Below, piece by piece: positions 37,548 through 46,230 of a DNA stretch of 64,000 bases (its first letter is position 1; every line of letters starts with the position of its first letter). The position numbers were made by a program, and so were the translations under genes. Under the pieces are notes generated by a model. The model searched no databases and was not told the origin of the DNA. It worked only from the letters and a program-made list of their open reading frames with translations. Origin of the DNA: Thermoleophilia bacterium (GTDB lineage Bacteria > Actinomycetota > Thermoleophilia > RBG-16-64-13); assembly GCA_027493445.1 (NCBI GenBank), contig JAOSKU010000001.1, forward strand, positions 2,252,822 to 2,316,821, given 5' to 3'.

Positions 37548-38531
37548 TCAGTACCGGTAGACGACCAATCGGCGGTTGCCGCCGTCGCTCACCACGATGG
37601 TGTCCTCGCTGATGGCGATGCCCTCGGGCAGGTTCAGCCGTTCTTGGCCGCCCGACGCCCCGTACGTCAGCACTGGCCTGTTGGCTGCGTCGTAGACGTG
37701 GACCGACTGCCCGAAAGTATCGACCACGTGGAGCCGGCCCAACTGGTCAACTGCCACTCCCCGCGGTAGTTTGAGCCCTGCCGGGGGGTGGCCGGCGGTG
37801 ATCACGGCCAGGGGAACGCCCCTGGTGTCGGTCACCTGGACCCGCTGATTGTTGCTGTCGGCAACGTACAGCCGTCGTCCGTCGAGAGCGACCGCCACAG
37901 CATTCGGGAACGCGAATCGGCCGGGTAGGAACCCTTCTCCACCCAAGACGCGCAGAAAACGGCCCGAGGTCGTGTAGACCTTGATGGTCTGATCCTGGAC
38001 ATCGGTCACATACAGCTCGTTCTGGAAAAGAGCGAGCCCCACGGGCCGGACCAGGTTGGATCGCGCGCGCTCACGCTCGGAAAGGAAATCCCCCAGGAAG
38101 GTTCCTTCGTGCGTAAGCCGCCGAATGCGCCCGTTGGCCGGGTCGGCTACTAGCAACGTCTGGTCCAACGCGAACACGACCGAGGTCGGCTGGGACGGAG
38201 CCTCTTCGGACCGGCCGGCGGCCACGGGGATGAAGACCAGACCGGCCTGCGCCCCCTCGTCTATGTCGAGCACAGCCAGGCGTGCGCCGTCGCTATCGGC
38301 CACGAAAACCTGACCGTCGTTGATGGCCGCGCCGCGCGGACGGAAGGCCGCGCCGGGAGGCGCGGCCACGGCATACGCGAACACCGGTGCTCTTGAGTGA
38401 CCGGCGGACGCAGGCGTAGTGGTGACCTCCGGCCGCTCGCGAGTCTGACTGTACGCGACCGCCAAGAGAACAAGCGCGACAGAGAGACCTGACATGAGCG
38501 CGAAAAGGACCTTGCGTGGAGCGGGTCTCAT
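37548..38531 (-). CDS. NHL-repeat beta-propeller protein, membrane-anchored
   Basis: 327 residues. An N-terminal helix (VLFALMSGLSVALVLLAVAY) leads to about six NHL repeats (LVRPVGLALFQNELYVTDVQ, FPNAVAVALDGRRLYVADSN, LPRGVAVDQLGRLHVVDTFG). It likely forms an extracytoplasmic propeller for binding proteins or glycans. It is the last gene of the polysaccharide operon and converges on the PRC operon; the 73-bp gap between them shows no clear terminator. Confidence 0.82.
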   Translation of the reverse strand: MRPAPRKVLFALMSGLSVALVLLAVAYSQTRERPEVTTTPASAGHSRAPVFAYAVAAPPGAAFRPRGAAINDGQVFVADSDGARLAVLDIDEGAQAGLVFIPVAAGRSEEAPSQPTSVVFALDQTLLVADPANGRIRRLTHEGTFLGDFLSERERARSNLVRPVGLALFQNELYVTDVQDQTIKVYTTSGRFLRVLGGEGFLPGRFAFPNAVAVALDGRRLYVADSNNQRVQVTDTRGVPLAVITAGHPPAGLKLPRGVAVDQLGRLHVVDTFGQSVHVYDAANRPVLTYGASGGQERLNLPEGIAISEDTIVVSDGGNRRLVVYRY

Positions 38532-38552
38532 CGGTCTAACAGGCCTCTCTCG

Positions 38553-39221
38553 TCATGGCAACCCGAGCTGCTCCAGCGCCCGAAGAGCCGGGAGGTAGTC
38601 GGGAATGTACCGAAGCGCCTTCTCGAACTCGGCCCGGGCCCGGCCGGTCTCACCCTCGGCCCGATACAGCTCGCCCAGCTCCACACGCACGTCGGCCGCC
38701 ACCGGACGGCTCCGGAGGATCGTCTCGAGCTCGATGATGGCGCCTCCCCGGTCGCCCTTCGCCCGGAGGCTCATCGCCTTCCCGTAGTGGGCCTCCAGAT
38801 CCTGGGGCCAAGCGGCAAGGATCGCGTCATAGATGGCGATGGAAGCCTCCAGCCGGCCGGCGCTCCGCAGGGCCTCTGCCTTCACGTAGTGGGCCGTGAG
38901 ATCCTCGGCCTCGATCGCGAGCGCTCGGTCGGCCTCGTCAATGGCGTCCTGGTAGCGGCCGGCATCGAGATAGGCCTGCGCCAGCGAGGCGCGGGCAAGC
39001 ACGTCTTGCGGGTTCTTGGCGACCATGTCCTGGCGGAGCATGACGTTGCGATCGTAGATGGTCGGCGGAGCCGCATCGCTGCCAGTGAGGAGGCTGGCAA
39101 CCAGAGCGACCGTGACCCCGAGCACCGCCAGGATGAGGACCACGACGGATGCGGGCATCCAGCGGGGGACGGTCTCACCCGAGACCCCCTCCGCGAGGCT
39201 CGCCCGAGGGTGGTCCCGCAT
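38553..39221 (-). CDS. Membrane-anchored TPR protein of the polysaccharide operon
   Basis: 222 residues: one membrane helix (ASVVVLILAVLGVTVALVAS) and four or so TPRs (DVLARASLAQAYLDAGRYQD, DLEAHYGKAMSLRAKGDRGG, AEFEKALRYIPDYLPALRAL). The gene lies 31 bp after the sugar transferase and 21 bp before the NHL gene, consistent with one transcript. TPR proteins often organise cell-surface polymer export. Confidence 0.78.
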   Translation of the reverse strand: MRDHPRASLAEGVSGETVPRWMPASVVVLILAVLGVTVALVASLLTGSDAAPPTIYDRNVMLRQDMVAKNPQDVLARASLAQAYLDAGRYQDAIDEADRALAIEAEDLTAHYVKAEALRSAGRLEASIAIYDAILAAWPQDLEAHYGKAMSLRAKGDRGGAIIELETILRSRPVAADVRVELGELYRAEGETGRARAEFEKALRYIPDYLPALRALEQLGLP

Positions 39222-39252
39222 CAGGGCAACACGCCTCGCCGCCAGGATGAGC

Positions 39253-40602
39253 TCACCGCGCTCCCCGGCCGGTCAAGATCACTTGGAGCGTTCGCAGCAC
39301 GATCCGAAGATCGAGCGCTAAGGACTGATGGTAGATGTACATCAGGTCGAAGCGTAGCTTCACTGAGGGCGTCGTCGCATAGGAGCCACTTACCTGAGCG
39401 AGGCCGGTGATGCCTGGCCGTACCCGCAGGCGCTCGGCAAAGAGCGGATCGGCTACCGAAAACTCCCGCACGAACTCAGGGCGTTCCGGCCGGGGACCGA
39501 CGAAGCTCATGTCGCCCTGGGCGACATTGACCAGCTGAGGCAGCTCGTCGAGCCGCGAGGAGCGTAGCACCCGGCCCACACCCGTGACCCGAGGGTCGTG
39601 CTCCTCGGCAAGCACCGCCCCCTCTTGCTCGGCATCGGGCACCATCGTGCGGAACTTGTAGAGCGTGAAAGTAGCCCCGGCCCGTCCGACTCGCTCCTGC
39701 CGATACACCAACGGCTTTCCGGAGAAGACCACCACCGCCAGCGCGATCAGGAGAAGCAGCGGGGAAAGCACGAGCAACAGGAAGACGGCCACCCCTCGTT
39801 CCACCCACTCCTTGAGCTGTTCTCGCCATAGGGGTCGCGAGGAACGCGTGAGACGCAGAAGAGGGAGGTCTCCCAGGAGGGAGAAGTCCAGCTCACCCAG
39901 ATGCATCTCGTACACATGGGGCACGACAAGGATCTCACCGTCGAAGCGCCGGCTCAGGGCCACCTCCTCGAGGACCCGGCGGTGCCGCGCGGGCGCGCTC
40001 ACGATGATCTGGTCGGGACGGAGCGACTCTACCAGGGTGGGCAGCGCGTCAAGGCCCACGTGGAGGGGCAAGCCCGCAGCCGCGACACCGTCCTGCTCCC
40101 CCACGACGGCGACCACTCGGTAGCCCCACCGCTCCGAGGCCCGCAGCCGCTCCACCACCGCCGAGATGTCATCCCCGCACCCGACGACGACCACCCTCCG
40201 CTCCGGCCAGCGCACGTGCAGCAGGCCGGCGGCCACTCGGCGCCAGCCCCAGATCAGCAGCAGTTGGAGCAGGAAGGAGAAGGCCACCACGCTGCGGGGG
40301 AAGCTGAAAGCTCGGAAGAAGAACGACAGTGCCACCAGCGCGAGCATGCCCAGGGCCGTGCCCTTGGCCACCGCGCCCAGCAAAGAGGGCCCCGACCGCT
40401 CGGCCGAGGGTTCGTACAGTTCGACCACGAAGAAGATCAGGAGCTGGCCGATGGTGAGAGGAACGAACACGTTCTCGTACGCCGAGAAGTTGAACTCGGG
40501 CGGCGGCCAGCCGAAGCGCAGCAGGAACGCCAGCACGATCGCCACGTTGACGGCCAGAGCGTCAACCATCACGTTCAAGATGATCCAGGCTCGGCGACTC
40601 AC
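39253..40602 (-). CDS. Exopolysaccharide polyprenyl glycosylphosphotransferase (WcaJ type)
   Basis: 449 residues: four to five N-terminal helices, a CoA-binding-like middle domain (VVVVGCGDDISAVVERL) and a C-terminal bacterial sugar transferase domain with GATFTLYKFRTM, SRLDELPQLVNV and the closing LRVRPGITGLAQVSG. It transfers a sugar phosphate to undecaprenyl phosphate at the membrane, starting a polysaccharide or glycan repeat unit. Its GTG overlaps the upstream glycosyltransferase stop (GTGA). Confidence 0.9.
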   Translation of the reverse strand: MSRRAWIILNVMVDALAVNVAIVLAFLLRFGWPPPEFNFSAYENVFVPLTIGQLLIFFVVELYEPSAERSGPSLLGAVAKGTALGMLALVALSFFFRAFSFPRSVVAFSFLLQLLLIWGWRRVAAGLLHVRWPERRVVVVGCGDDISAVVERLRASERWGYRVVAVVGEQDGVAAAGLPLHVGLDALPTLVESLRPDQIIVSAPARHRRVLEEVALSRRFDGEILVVPHVYEMHLGELDFSLLGDLPLLRLTRSSRPLWREQLKEWVERGVAVFLLLVLSPLLLLIALAVVVFSGKPLVYRQERVGRAGATFTLYKFRTMVPDAEQEGAVLAEEHDPRVTGVGRVLRSSRLDELPQLVNVAQGDMSFVGPRPERPEFVREFSVADPLFAERLRVRPGITGLAQVSGSYATTPSVKLRFDLMYIYHQSLALDLRIVLRTLQVILTGRGAR

Positions 40603-41708
40603 GCGAGAATCGTCTCGTACACCTCGACGGTCTCGGCCGCGGCCCGTTCCCAGCTGAAGAGACGGGCCTGCCGTAGGCCCTCACGGCGCAGCTTGCCGTC
40701 CAGATCGCCATCCTCGAGGATGCGGGCTACGCACTCAGCGAACTGTTCGGGGGAGGTGGGGTTGAACATCATCGCCGCCCGGCCCGTGACCTCGGGGAGC
40801 GACGAGGAGTTGGAGACGACGCAGGGGGTGCCGCAGGCCATGGCCTCCAGGGGCGGCAGGCCGAACCCCTCATACAGGGACGGAAAGACGAACAACCGGG
40901 CCGCCGAGTAGACGCCGGCCAGATCATCGTCCCGAATGAAACCTGGAAAGACCACCCGCTCTTCCAGACCGCGCCGTCGTACCTCGCGCGTAATCTTACG
41001 AAACTCGCCTCTCTGCGCTCCGGCCAGCACCAGAACGGGTGCGTTCGCAGTCGCGCGGACCACGTGACCCCAGCCGCCCACAAGGAACTCCAGGTTCTTG
41101 TGGGGCAGGAAATCCCCGATCCACAGGGCGAAGCGTTCGGGCAGACCGTAGCGGCGGCGGATAACCTCCAGGACCCCTGGGTCGGTCACGGGCGCGAACC
41201 GGTCGGAGACGCCGTTGTGAATGACCCGCACCCGGCTGGGATCCACCCCCGCGTACGCCGTGAGCGTCGAAAGAGAGATGCGCGAGACCGTGATGATGCA
41301 GCGGGCCTCGGCGAGTGTGCGGTCGAGTTGGCGGCGATATCGGAGCCGGGCCAGGGGGTTGCGCACGCTCCTGGGGGAGATGAGGGGGATGACGTCGTGT
41401 ACGGTCGCCACGAAGGGCACGCGCAGCGGGGTGGGAGCGAGATGGCTGGGCACATGAAGCAGGTCCACTCCCGCCTTCTCCACGATGGAGGCGAAGACGG
41501 CTCGACTCGAGCGACTCATAGGGTCGACGTTGGCGGGAACGAAGCTGAAGTTGTCAGCCGCCGGCACCGCGTCCCGTTTGTCGTCGGGGCAGAAGACGAC
41601 CATCTCGAGGCCACGGCGGGCGAACTGAAGCAGGAGGTTCCGGGCATACGTCCCCCTCCCGCTCCAATCTATGGTGCGTGCATCGAACCCTATCCGCAAG
41701 CCCTTCAC
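40599..41708 (-). CDS. GT4-family glycosyltransferase
   Basis: 369 residues of the GT-B fold: N-terminal RIGFDARTIDWSGRGTYARN, middle ALWIGDFLPHKNLEFLVGGW, and the GT4 donor-site signature FPSLYEGFGLPPLEAMACG. It likely adds mannose or a similar sugar to the lipid-linked acceptor made by the adjacent transferase. I use the GTG at 41708; the longer upstream reading is repeat sequence (R5). Confidence 0.88.
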   Translation of the reverse strand: MKGLRIGFDARTIDWSGRGTYARNLLLQFARRGLEMVVFCPDDKRDAVPAADNFSFVPANVDPMSRSSRAVFASIVEKAGVDLLHVPSHLAPTPLRVPFVATVHDVIPLISPRSVRNPLARLRYRRQLDRTLAEARCIITVSRISLSTLTAYAGVDPSRVRVIHNGVSDRFAPVTDPGVLEVIRRRYGLPERFALWIGDFLPHKNLEFLVGGWGHVVRATANAPVLVLAGAQRGEFRKITREVRRRGLEERVVFPGFIRDDDLAGVYSAARLFVFPSLYEGFGLPPLEAMACGTPCVVSNSSSLPEVTGRAAMMFNPTSPEQFAECVARILEDGDLDGKLRREGLRQARLFSWERAAAETVEVYETILA

Positions 41709-41740
41709 CGCCCGATCTCGCTCACCACGGTGGCCGCCCC

Positions 41741-41911
41741 AGGAGGCCGTGGAAAAACGAAGCCCCAGCGGCCACCGAACAGCACCGGGCGGCGCCATGC
41801 CTCGTCCTCGGTCGCGCCCGTAGCGCCGCTACGAGCGCTCCCTGCGTCCTTGCCTGGCGCCTGCCCAGCGCACCCCGGCGGCGAAGCGTCCTTCTTCAAC
41901 GGTCTGCTAGG
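41741..41911. repeat. Dispersed repeat, full-length copy R5
   Basis: About 170 bp. Ends AGGAGGCCGTGGAAAAACGA and, on the other strand, AGCAGACCGTTGAAGAAGGA are inverted copies. The core has GCCCGTAGCGCCGCTACGAG then CGCTCCCTGCGTCCTTGCC. It lies between the DUF4388 stop and the next glycosyltransferase start. Confidence 0.85.
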
Positions 41912-41960
41912 CCGGATTCTACCAGACGGTCTCCGAGCTTCGCGTGCCGCGGACCGCGCG

Positions 41961-42743
41961 TTACAGGCCGGCGGCCGAGGCGACCCTCTCGACCTCAGGA
42001 TGCCCGAGGGCGCGCGCCGGCGACCCATCGCCCAAGCGTGACGCCCACACCACTCGGCTGCACCTCGCCAGCTCCACGAGCACTCGCAGCGTCTCCGTGG
42101 GAGAAAGAGGCGAGGTCGCCGTCACTTCCATCGGAGTCTTCTCACCGTCGACGTGCGCCAACACCTGCACCTGCCTGTAGGACAGGCCCCGAAGGACCTC
42201 CTCCTCAAGAGGGGATCCGGTAGCCACGGCCAGCGGCCCGCTCCCTGGGCCGAGGCAGCCGCGCAGGCGTTCGAGTTCGTCGACCGCGGATGTGATCTCG
42301 ATCAAGAAGTCGGTGATGGGAAACATGACCGTCGTCTGGGACACAGCGCCCACGTGCAGGTCGAACTCGCCGACTCTCTCGTTCTCCACAGCGTAGAGCA
42401 GGCTCTGCATGATCAGCCGGCGGAGCACCCGCTCCATCTCGTCACGCGTGATGTGGCCCTCGTCTACCAGTAGCTGGCCGAGCCGTTTGCCCCTGGTCTT
42501 CGAGTCGGTGAGCAGGCGCTGTTTATCGAGCTCGGAGAGTCGACCCATGCTGCCTAGGAGCTCCCCCAGGGGCCACACGCGGCTGCTGTCCGTGAGGCCG
42601 CTGAGGAATCCGTCCTGGAAGTAGACCGTGATAGTGCGGCCGTGCTCGAAGCGCAGCCGCAACGAGCCTATCTTGCGGAAGAACGCCGCCACCTGAAGGA
42701 GCTCGGCGACCCCAAGTGTTGCCAAAGAGCCCTGTGCGGCCAT
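41961..42743 (-). CDS. DUF4388 (PATAN-like) regulatory protein
   Basis: 260 residues. The N terminus GSLATLGVAELLQVAAFFRK, then GSLRLRFEHGRTITVYFQDG, is the DUF4388 domain, found with two-component and gliding or motility regulators. A middle segment (RLGQLLVDEGHITRDEMERV) resembles the GspE N-terminal helical domain, and the C terminus may be a winged helix. It may link signalling to the glycosyltransferases around it. The ATG at 42743 lies 10 bases after AGGAGG. Confidence 0.8.
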   Translation of the reverse strand: MAAQGSLATLGVAELLQVAAFFRKIGSLRLRFEHGRTITVYFQDGFLSGLTDSSRVWPLGELLGSMGRLSELDKQRLLTDSKTRGKRLGQLLVDEGHITRDEMERVLRRLIMQSLLYAVENERVGEFDLHVGAVSQTTVMFPITDFLIEITSAVDELERLRGCLGPGSGPLAVATGSPLEEEVLRGLSYRQVQVLAHVDGEKTPMEVTATSPLSPTETLRVLVELARCSRVVWASRLGDGSPARALGHPEVERVASAAGL

Positions 42744-42830
42744 GAAGGAGTCGCCTCCTGCACTGTCCCGCCCCAGACGGGCGCGGGATTGATGTCCTGC
42801 CCCTTCATCGGCAGGCACAGCGGAAACCTT

Positions 42831-42882
42831 AGGAGGCCGTTCAAAAACGGAGCCCCGGCCACCGGGCCGCGCTGGACTTCTC
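42831..42882. repeat. Dispersed repeat, short copy R6
   Basis: One arm: AGGAGGCCGTTCAAAAACGG, AGCCCCGGCCACCGGGCCGC. It adjoins the stop codon of the upstream glycosyltransferase gene on the same transcript. Confidence 0.7.
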
Positions 42883-44026
42883 AGGGACGGACCCCGGGGA
42901 GCAGCTCCGAGTAGAGGGCAAGAACGCGATCGACCATCACCTCGGTGGTGAACTCCCGGTGGACCCTCCGCCGGGCGTTCTCTCCCAGGGAGCGTCTCAG
43001 TTCCTCGTCGTCCACCAGCAGGGCCAAGGCCGCGGCCAGCTCCGCGGGGTCGCCCGGCGTGACCACGATGCCCGACTCGCCGTGGCTGTTGGCGAAGGAC
43101 ACCCCGGTGGGCAGCGCCGTGCTCACCACCGGAAGGCCGCAGGCATGGGCTTCGAGCTGCACCAGACCGAAAGCCTCATTGGGCGTCACCGACGGCAACA
43201 CGAAGACGTCGGCGGCGTGATAGTACGCGCTCAGCTCGTCGTCGCCCACCGACCCGACGAAGTGCACCCGACCGGCCAGACCCAGTGCCGCCGCTTGTGC
43301 CTGCAGCGCCGGGCGGCGGGGCCCGTCACCGACGAGGACGAGGCTGCCGGAGACATAAGGCATGGCCCGGAGGAGTACGTCGACCCCCTTGTAGCGCACC
43401 AGCCGGCCGACGAAGAGGATCACCGGCCCGGGAAAGCGCGCGCGTAGTTCACGGGCTCGTTCGCGGACCGTTGCCGACGCCCGAAGCCGATCCAGCTCGA
43501 TCCCGAAAGGGATCACCTCGACCTTGAATGGTGCCCCGGTCAGAAAACGCGAGGCCCGAGTCATCTGCGGCGACGAGACGATGACCGCGTCGACCGCCTT
43601 GAGGAAACGGCCTGTCAGCCAGGCGTAGGGCTGGGCGAGCGCCCTCTTGCTGGCAGACTGGGTGATGAAGTCGGAATGATAGGTGCAGACCACCGCCGGG
43701 GCCCGCCGGCCGAACTTCTCCGCGATCAGCAGCGAGGCCTCCCCCGTGGGGAAGGGGTAGTGGAAGTGCCATACGTCGTGGGTCGACTCGACCAGAGCGC
43801 GGGTAAGGGCCGGAGACACCGGGTTCGAGGCGATGGTGCCCCAGCCGGGCACACGCCGGACGCGCACGGTGTCATCCCTCTCTGCGCCGACCGGGCCCTC
43901 AGCGACCACCAGCACGTCGACGGCCACCCCGGGGCGCGTGCTCTGGCCGCGAGCAAGTACCCGCACGTGGTTCTCAACCCCGCCCAGGTGGGGAAAGTAG
44001 CGTTTGTTGATGTGCAGCACTCTCAC
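42881..44026 (-). CDS. GT4-family glycosyltransferase (PimB/MgtA-like)
   Basis: 381 residues, GT-B fold: LHINKRYFPHLGGVENHVR at the N terminus, VWHFHYPFPTGEASLLI, FVGRLVRYKGVDVLLRA and FVLPSVTPNEAFGLVQLEAHA. It resembles mannosyl- and glucosyltransferases of cell-envelope glycans. It is the first gene of the minus-strand polysaccharide operon and diverges from the diguanylate cyclase; the 40-bp gap holds the promoter for the latter. Confidence 0.88.
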   Translation of the reverse strand: MRVLHINKRYFPHLGGVENHVRVLARGQSTRPGVAVDVLVVAEGPVGAERDDTVRVRRVPGWGTIASNPVSPALTRALVESTHDVWHFHYPFPTGEASLLIAEKFGRRAPAVVCTYHSDFITQSASKRALAQPYAWLTGRFLKAVDAVIVSSPQMTRASRFLTGAPFKVEVIPFGIELDRLRASATVRERARELRARFPGPVILFVGRLVRYKGVDVLLRAMPYVSGSLVLVGDGPRRPALQAQAAALGLAGRVHFVGSVGDDELSAYYHAADVFVLPSVTPNEAFGLVQLEAHACGLPVVSTALPTGVSFANSHGESGIVVTPGDPAELAAALALLVDDEELRRSLGENARRRVHREFTTEVMVDRVLALYSELLPGVRP

Positions 44027-44031
44027 GACGT

Positions 44032-44060
44032 TTGCAAGATTAAAGAGTTTTCCCTATAGT
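44032..44060 (+). promoter_or_regulatory. Promoter of the diguanylate cyclase gene
   Basis: TTGCAA (44032-44037), 17-bp spacer, TATAGT (44055-44060). The expected transcription start (about 44067) coincides with the first possible GTG, so the mRNA may be leaderless. The -10 reads almost the same on the opposite strand, so it may also serve the divergent gene. Confidence 0.65.
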
Positions 44061-44066
44061 ATCTGA

Positions 44067-45110
44067 GTGCAAGTTTCGACCACGAGTGAAGCGAGAGAGC
44101 GAGTGAACGTCGTTCCTCCGGACCGGGACGCACCGGGCGAGAGCAACAACCCACTGTTCGCCAAGGCTCAGAACGTGCTCGAGTCGCACAAGCTCGACAT
44201 CACCAAGGCGTGGCTCAACCGCATCATCGCACAGATCGACGACCTCTCCACCCTCGAGGGCTTTCCCACGCAGGAGAGCATCCAGGTCTCTGTGGAGCTG
44301 ATCGAAGGCCTGGCCGCCGCTTTGCGCGATCCGGCGGGCGGTCGCGAGTTTGAACCGGGGGGTCGCTACTACGAACGGGCCGGCATGCTGGGAGCCCTCG
44401 GCGGCAGGGATGCCCAGGGCCTCGTCTCGCTCTCTCAGAGCATGCTGGCTCTTGAGAACGCGGTGTGGGAGCTCCTCGTGCAGTCGCTCCGCAAGGAGGA
44501 TCGGAACCTGCTGGCCCTGGTCATGCGCCTGCGGGAGGCGCTCCACGGCGTATTCACGGCGTCCACGGAATCGTATTACATCAGGTCGAACACGGAGCTC
44601 GACCGGCTGGCCCACACCGACGTACTCACCGGACTCTACAACCGCCGCTACATGGTCCAGGAGCTGGAGCGGCACGTCGAGATCTTCAAACGCTACCGTC
44701 ACCCCTTCTCACTCCTCATGCTGGACCTCGACTACCTGAAGTGGATCAACGACAACTACGGCCACCCGGCCGGCGACGCCGCCCTGAAACATGTCGCCAC
44801 CATGCTGAAGGTGAACGTGCGCGACGTCGACATCCCTTGCCGGTACGGGGGTGACGAGTTCGTGGTGCTCATGCCCGAGACCGAAAAGGACGCGGTGGAA
44901 TCTGTCGGAGCACGCATCATCGAGTCCCTGCACAAGACCAAGCTCAAGCTGGACCACTCCCTGGTGAGCCTGGAGATGAGCGTAGGCATCTCGTCGTGCC
45001 CGGAGGATGGGCGTGAATCCGAGGAGCTGCTGCAAGAGGCCGACGCAAGTCTCTACCGAGCGAAGCAGAGGAAGACCGAGGCGCTCGGCGGGCAGGGCCA
45101 GGAGCAGTAG
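44067..45110 (+). CDS. Diguanylate cyclase (GGDEF) with N-terminal sensor-like domain
   Basis: 347 residues. The N-terminal 160 form a helical domain resembling RsbR-type regulators (AWLNRIIAQIDD, VSVELIEGLAAAL). The C-terminal GGDEF domain is complete: DVLTGLYNRRYM, LLMLDLDYLKWINDNYGH and RYGGDEFVVLMP. The product-inhibition site R-D-V-D stands five residues before GGDEF. It should make cyclic di-GMP, a usual switch for polysaccharide synthesis, and diverges from the glycosyltransferase operon. The start may be 44067 (leaderless) or the in-frame GTG at 44103 behind GAGAG. Confidence 0.92.
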   Translation: MQVSTTSEARERVNVVPPDRDAPGESNNPLFAKAQNVLESHKLDITKAWLNRIIAQIDDLSTLEGFPTQESIQVSVELIEGLAAALRDPAGGREFEPGGRYYERAGMLGALGGRDAQGLVSLSQSMLALENAVWELLVQSLRKEDRNLLALVMRLREALHGVFTASTESYYIRSNTELDRLAHTDVLTGLYNRRYMVQELERHVEIFKRYRHPFSLLMLDLDYLKWINDNYGHPAGDAALKHVATMLKVNVRDVDIPCRYGGDEFVVLMPETEKDAVESVGARIIESLHKTKLKLDHSLVSLEMSVGISSCPEDGRESEELLQEADASLYRAKQRKTEALGGQGQEQ

Positions 45111-45148
45111 CCGGAACCTGAGGCCCTGTTCCCGCTGGCCGGGCAGTG

Positions 45149-45185
45149 CACGCGGCCCCGGGGTGCTTCACCCCGGGGCCGCGTG
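45149..45185. terminator. Convergent terminator with 17-bp perfect stem
   Basis: CACGCGGCCCCGGGGTG and its exact inverted copy CACCCCGGGGCCGCGTG flank the loop CTT. It lies between the stops of the diguanylate cyclase and the ten-heme cytochrome and can serve both directions. Confidence 0.85.
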
Positions 45186-45190
45186 ATCGT

Positions 45191-46099
45191 CTACTGCGTA
45201 GGCTCGATCTGCTGGAACTCACCCGTGACGTGGCAGTGGGCGCATGTCAACGGATTGTGGCACGTGAAGCAACCCTCGGCGCCACCCGTCTTGACGATGG
45301 GTGGGTGCTGCTGCTTCCAAGGGGTCCCGGGCTTGTAGCCGGTGTGGTGGCAGTCGTTGCAGAGGTACTGGGCCGGGTGGCACTGGGCGCAGGTTTGCTG
45401 GCCCTGGCTCTTGACCGTTTGCGGGTGCGCCGTCTGCCAGTCCGAAGCGTGAGGCATGGGCGTCTTATGGCACGCGTCACAGAAACTGGCCGCGTGGCAC
45501 ATGTCGCAATACGACCGGTCTTGAAGAGCCACTTCGGGATGACGAGCCGTCACCGTCTTGACCACACCGGGGTTGGCGGCCGGTAGCCAGCCTCCACCGG
45601 AGTGATTGGCCGGCACGAGAGCGAAGTCCGCCGGGTGGCACGAGGAGCATGCGCCCGGTGCCAGGGAGCTCTCTTCCTGGCCGTGGCACGTGAAGCATGC
45701 CTGCATGGTGGGCTTCACGATCTGGTCGGGCTTGTGCGTCGGCACGGCGTGGCAGTCCTCGCATTTGAAGCCCTTGTTCAGGTGCAGCGCATGGCCGAAG
45801 TTCTTGGTCAAGACCTTGGACGTCACCAGGAACTGGTTGAAGTCCGAGTGGCAGTCGGTGCAGATCTTGAAGCTCTCTGAGACTGGGGCCACGGACTCGG
45901 CGCCCCCAGTGGTGCTGGTCGTGGCTTCGCCTGGGGCGGTGCTTGCGGTCGTCTCGGTGCTCTCGACCGTGGTCTCCGTGCTCGAAGCCGTGGTCGTCGT
46001 CTCATCGGCGGACTCGCAGCCAGTCAGCAGGAGTGCAAGGACGGCGAGTGCGAGAGCCGAGAGAAGCAGGATCGAAACTCCCTCGCTTCTACTACGCAT
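45191..46099 (-). CDS. Ten-heme c-type cytochrome lipoprotein
   Basis: 302 residues. The signal ends in the lipobox LLLTGC and is followed by a Thr/Ser/Glu-rich linker of about 45 residues, so the protein is tethered outside the membrane. Ten CxxCH motifs follow (CTDCH, CEDCH, CFTCH, CSSCH, CDMCH, CDACH, CAQCH, CNDCH, CFTCH, CAHCH). It shares the unit CxxCHxxxMPHxxxWxxxH with its three neighbours, so the four arose by duplication. It is last in the cytochrome operon but has an exceptional ribosome site, suggesting high expression. It is probably a terminal or near-terminal electron carrier. Confidence 0.9.
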   Translation of the reverse strand: MRSRSEGVSILLLSALALAVLALLLTGCESADETTTTASSTETTVESTETTASTAPGEATTSTTGGAESVAPVSESFKICTDCHSDFNQFLVTSKVLTKNFGHALHLNKGFKCEDCHAVPTHKPDQIVKPTMQACFTCHGQEESSLAPGACSSCHPADFALVPANHSGGGWLPAANPGVVKTVTARHPEVALQDRSYCDMCHAASFCDACHKTPMPHASDWQTAHPQTVKSQGQQTCAQCHPAQYLCNDCHHTGYKPGTPWKQQHPPIVKTGGAEGCFTCHNPLTCAHCHVTGEFQQIEPTQ

Positions 46100-46102
46100 C
46101 GA

Positions 46103-46113
46103 ATCACCTCCTT
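46103..46113 (-). promoter_or_regulatory. Full-length Shine-Dalgarno sequence
   Basis: AAGGAGGTGAT, complementary over 11 bases to the conserved 3' end of 16S rRNA, lies 3 bases before the ATG of the ten-heme cytochrome. It is the strongest ribosome site I see in the window; the short spacing is unusual. Confidence 0.75.
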
Positions 46114-46195
46114 CCCTCTGTGCATTGGTCCGGATGTTCCGGTTCGAGATAATCTGGTCGATTCTCCATTATTTGCCTCGATGGCGCAAGGGTCC

Positions 46196-46219
46196 GTCCG
46201 GCCAGATCCCCGGCCGGAC
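46196..46219 (-). terminator. Hairpin between cytochrome genes
   Basis: GTCCGGCC and GGCCGGAC pair around an eight-base loop 12 bp after the stop of the twelve-heme gene. Without a T-run it may be a partial terminator or a processing site that lets the last cytochrome be expressed differently. A weak promoter (TTGCGC, 17 bp, GAGAAT) could follow it. Confidence 0.55.
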
Positions 46220-46230
46220 GTCTTCAGGAA

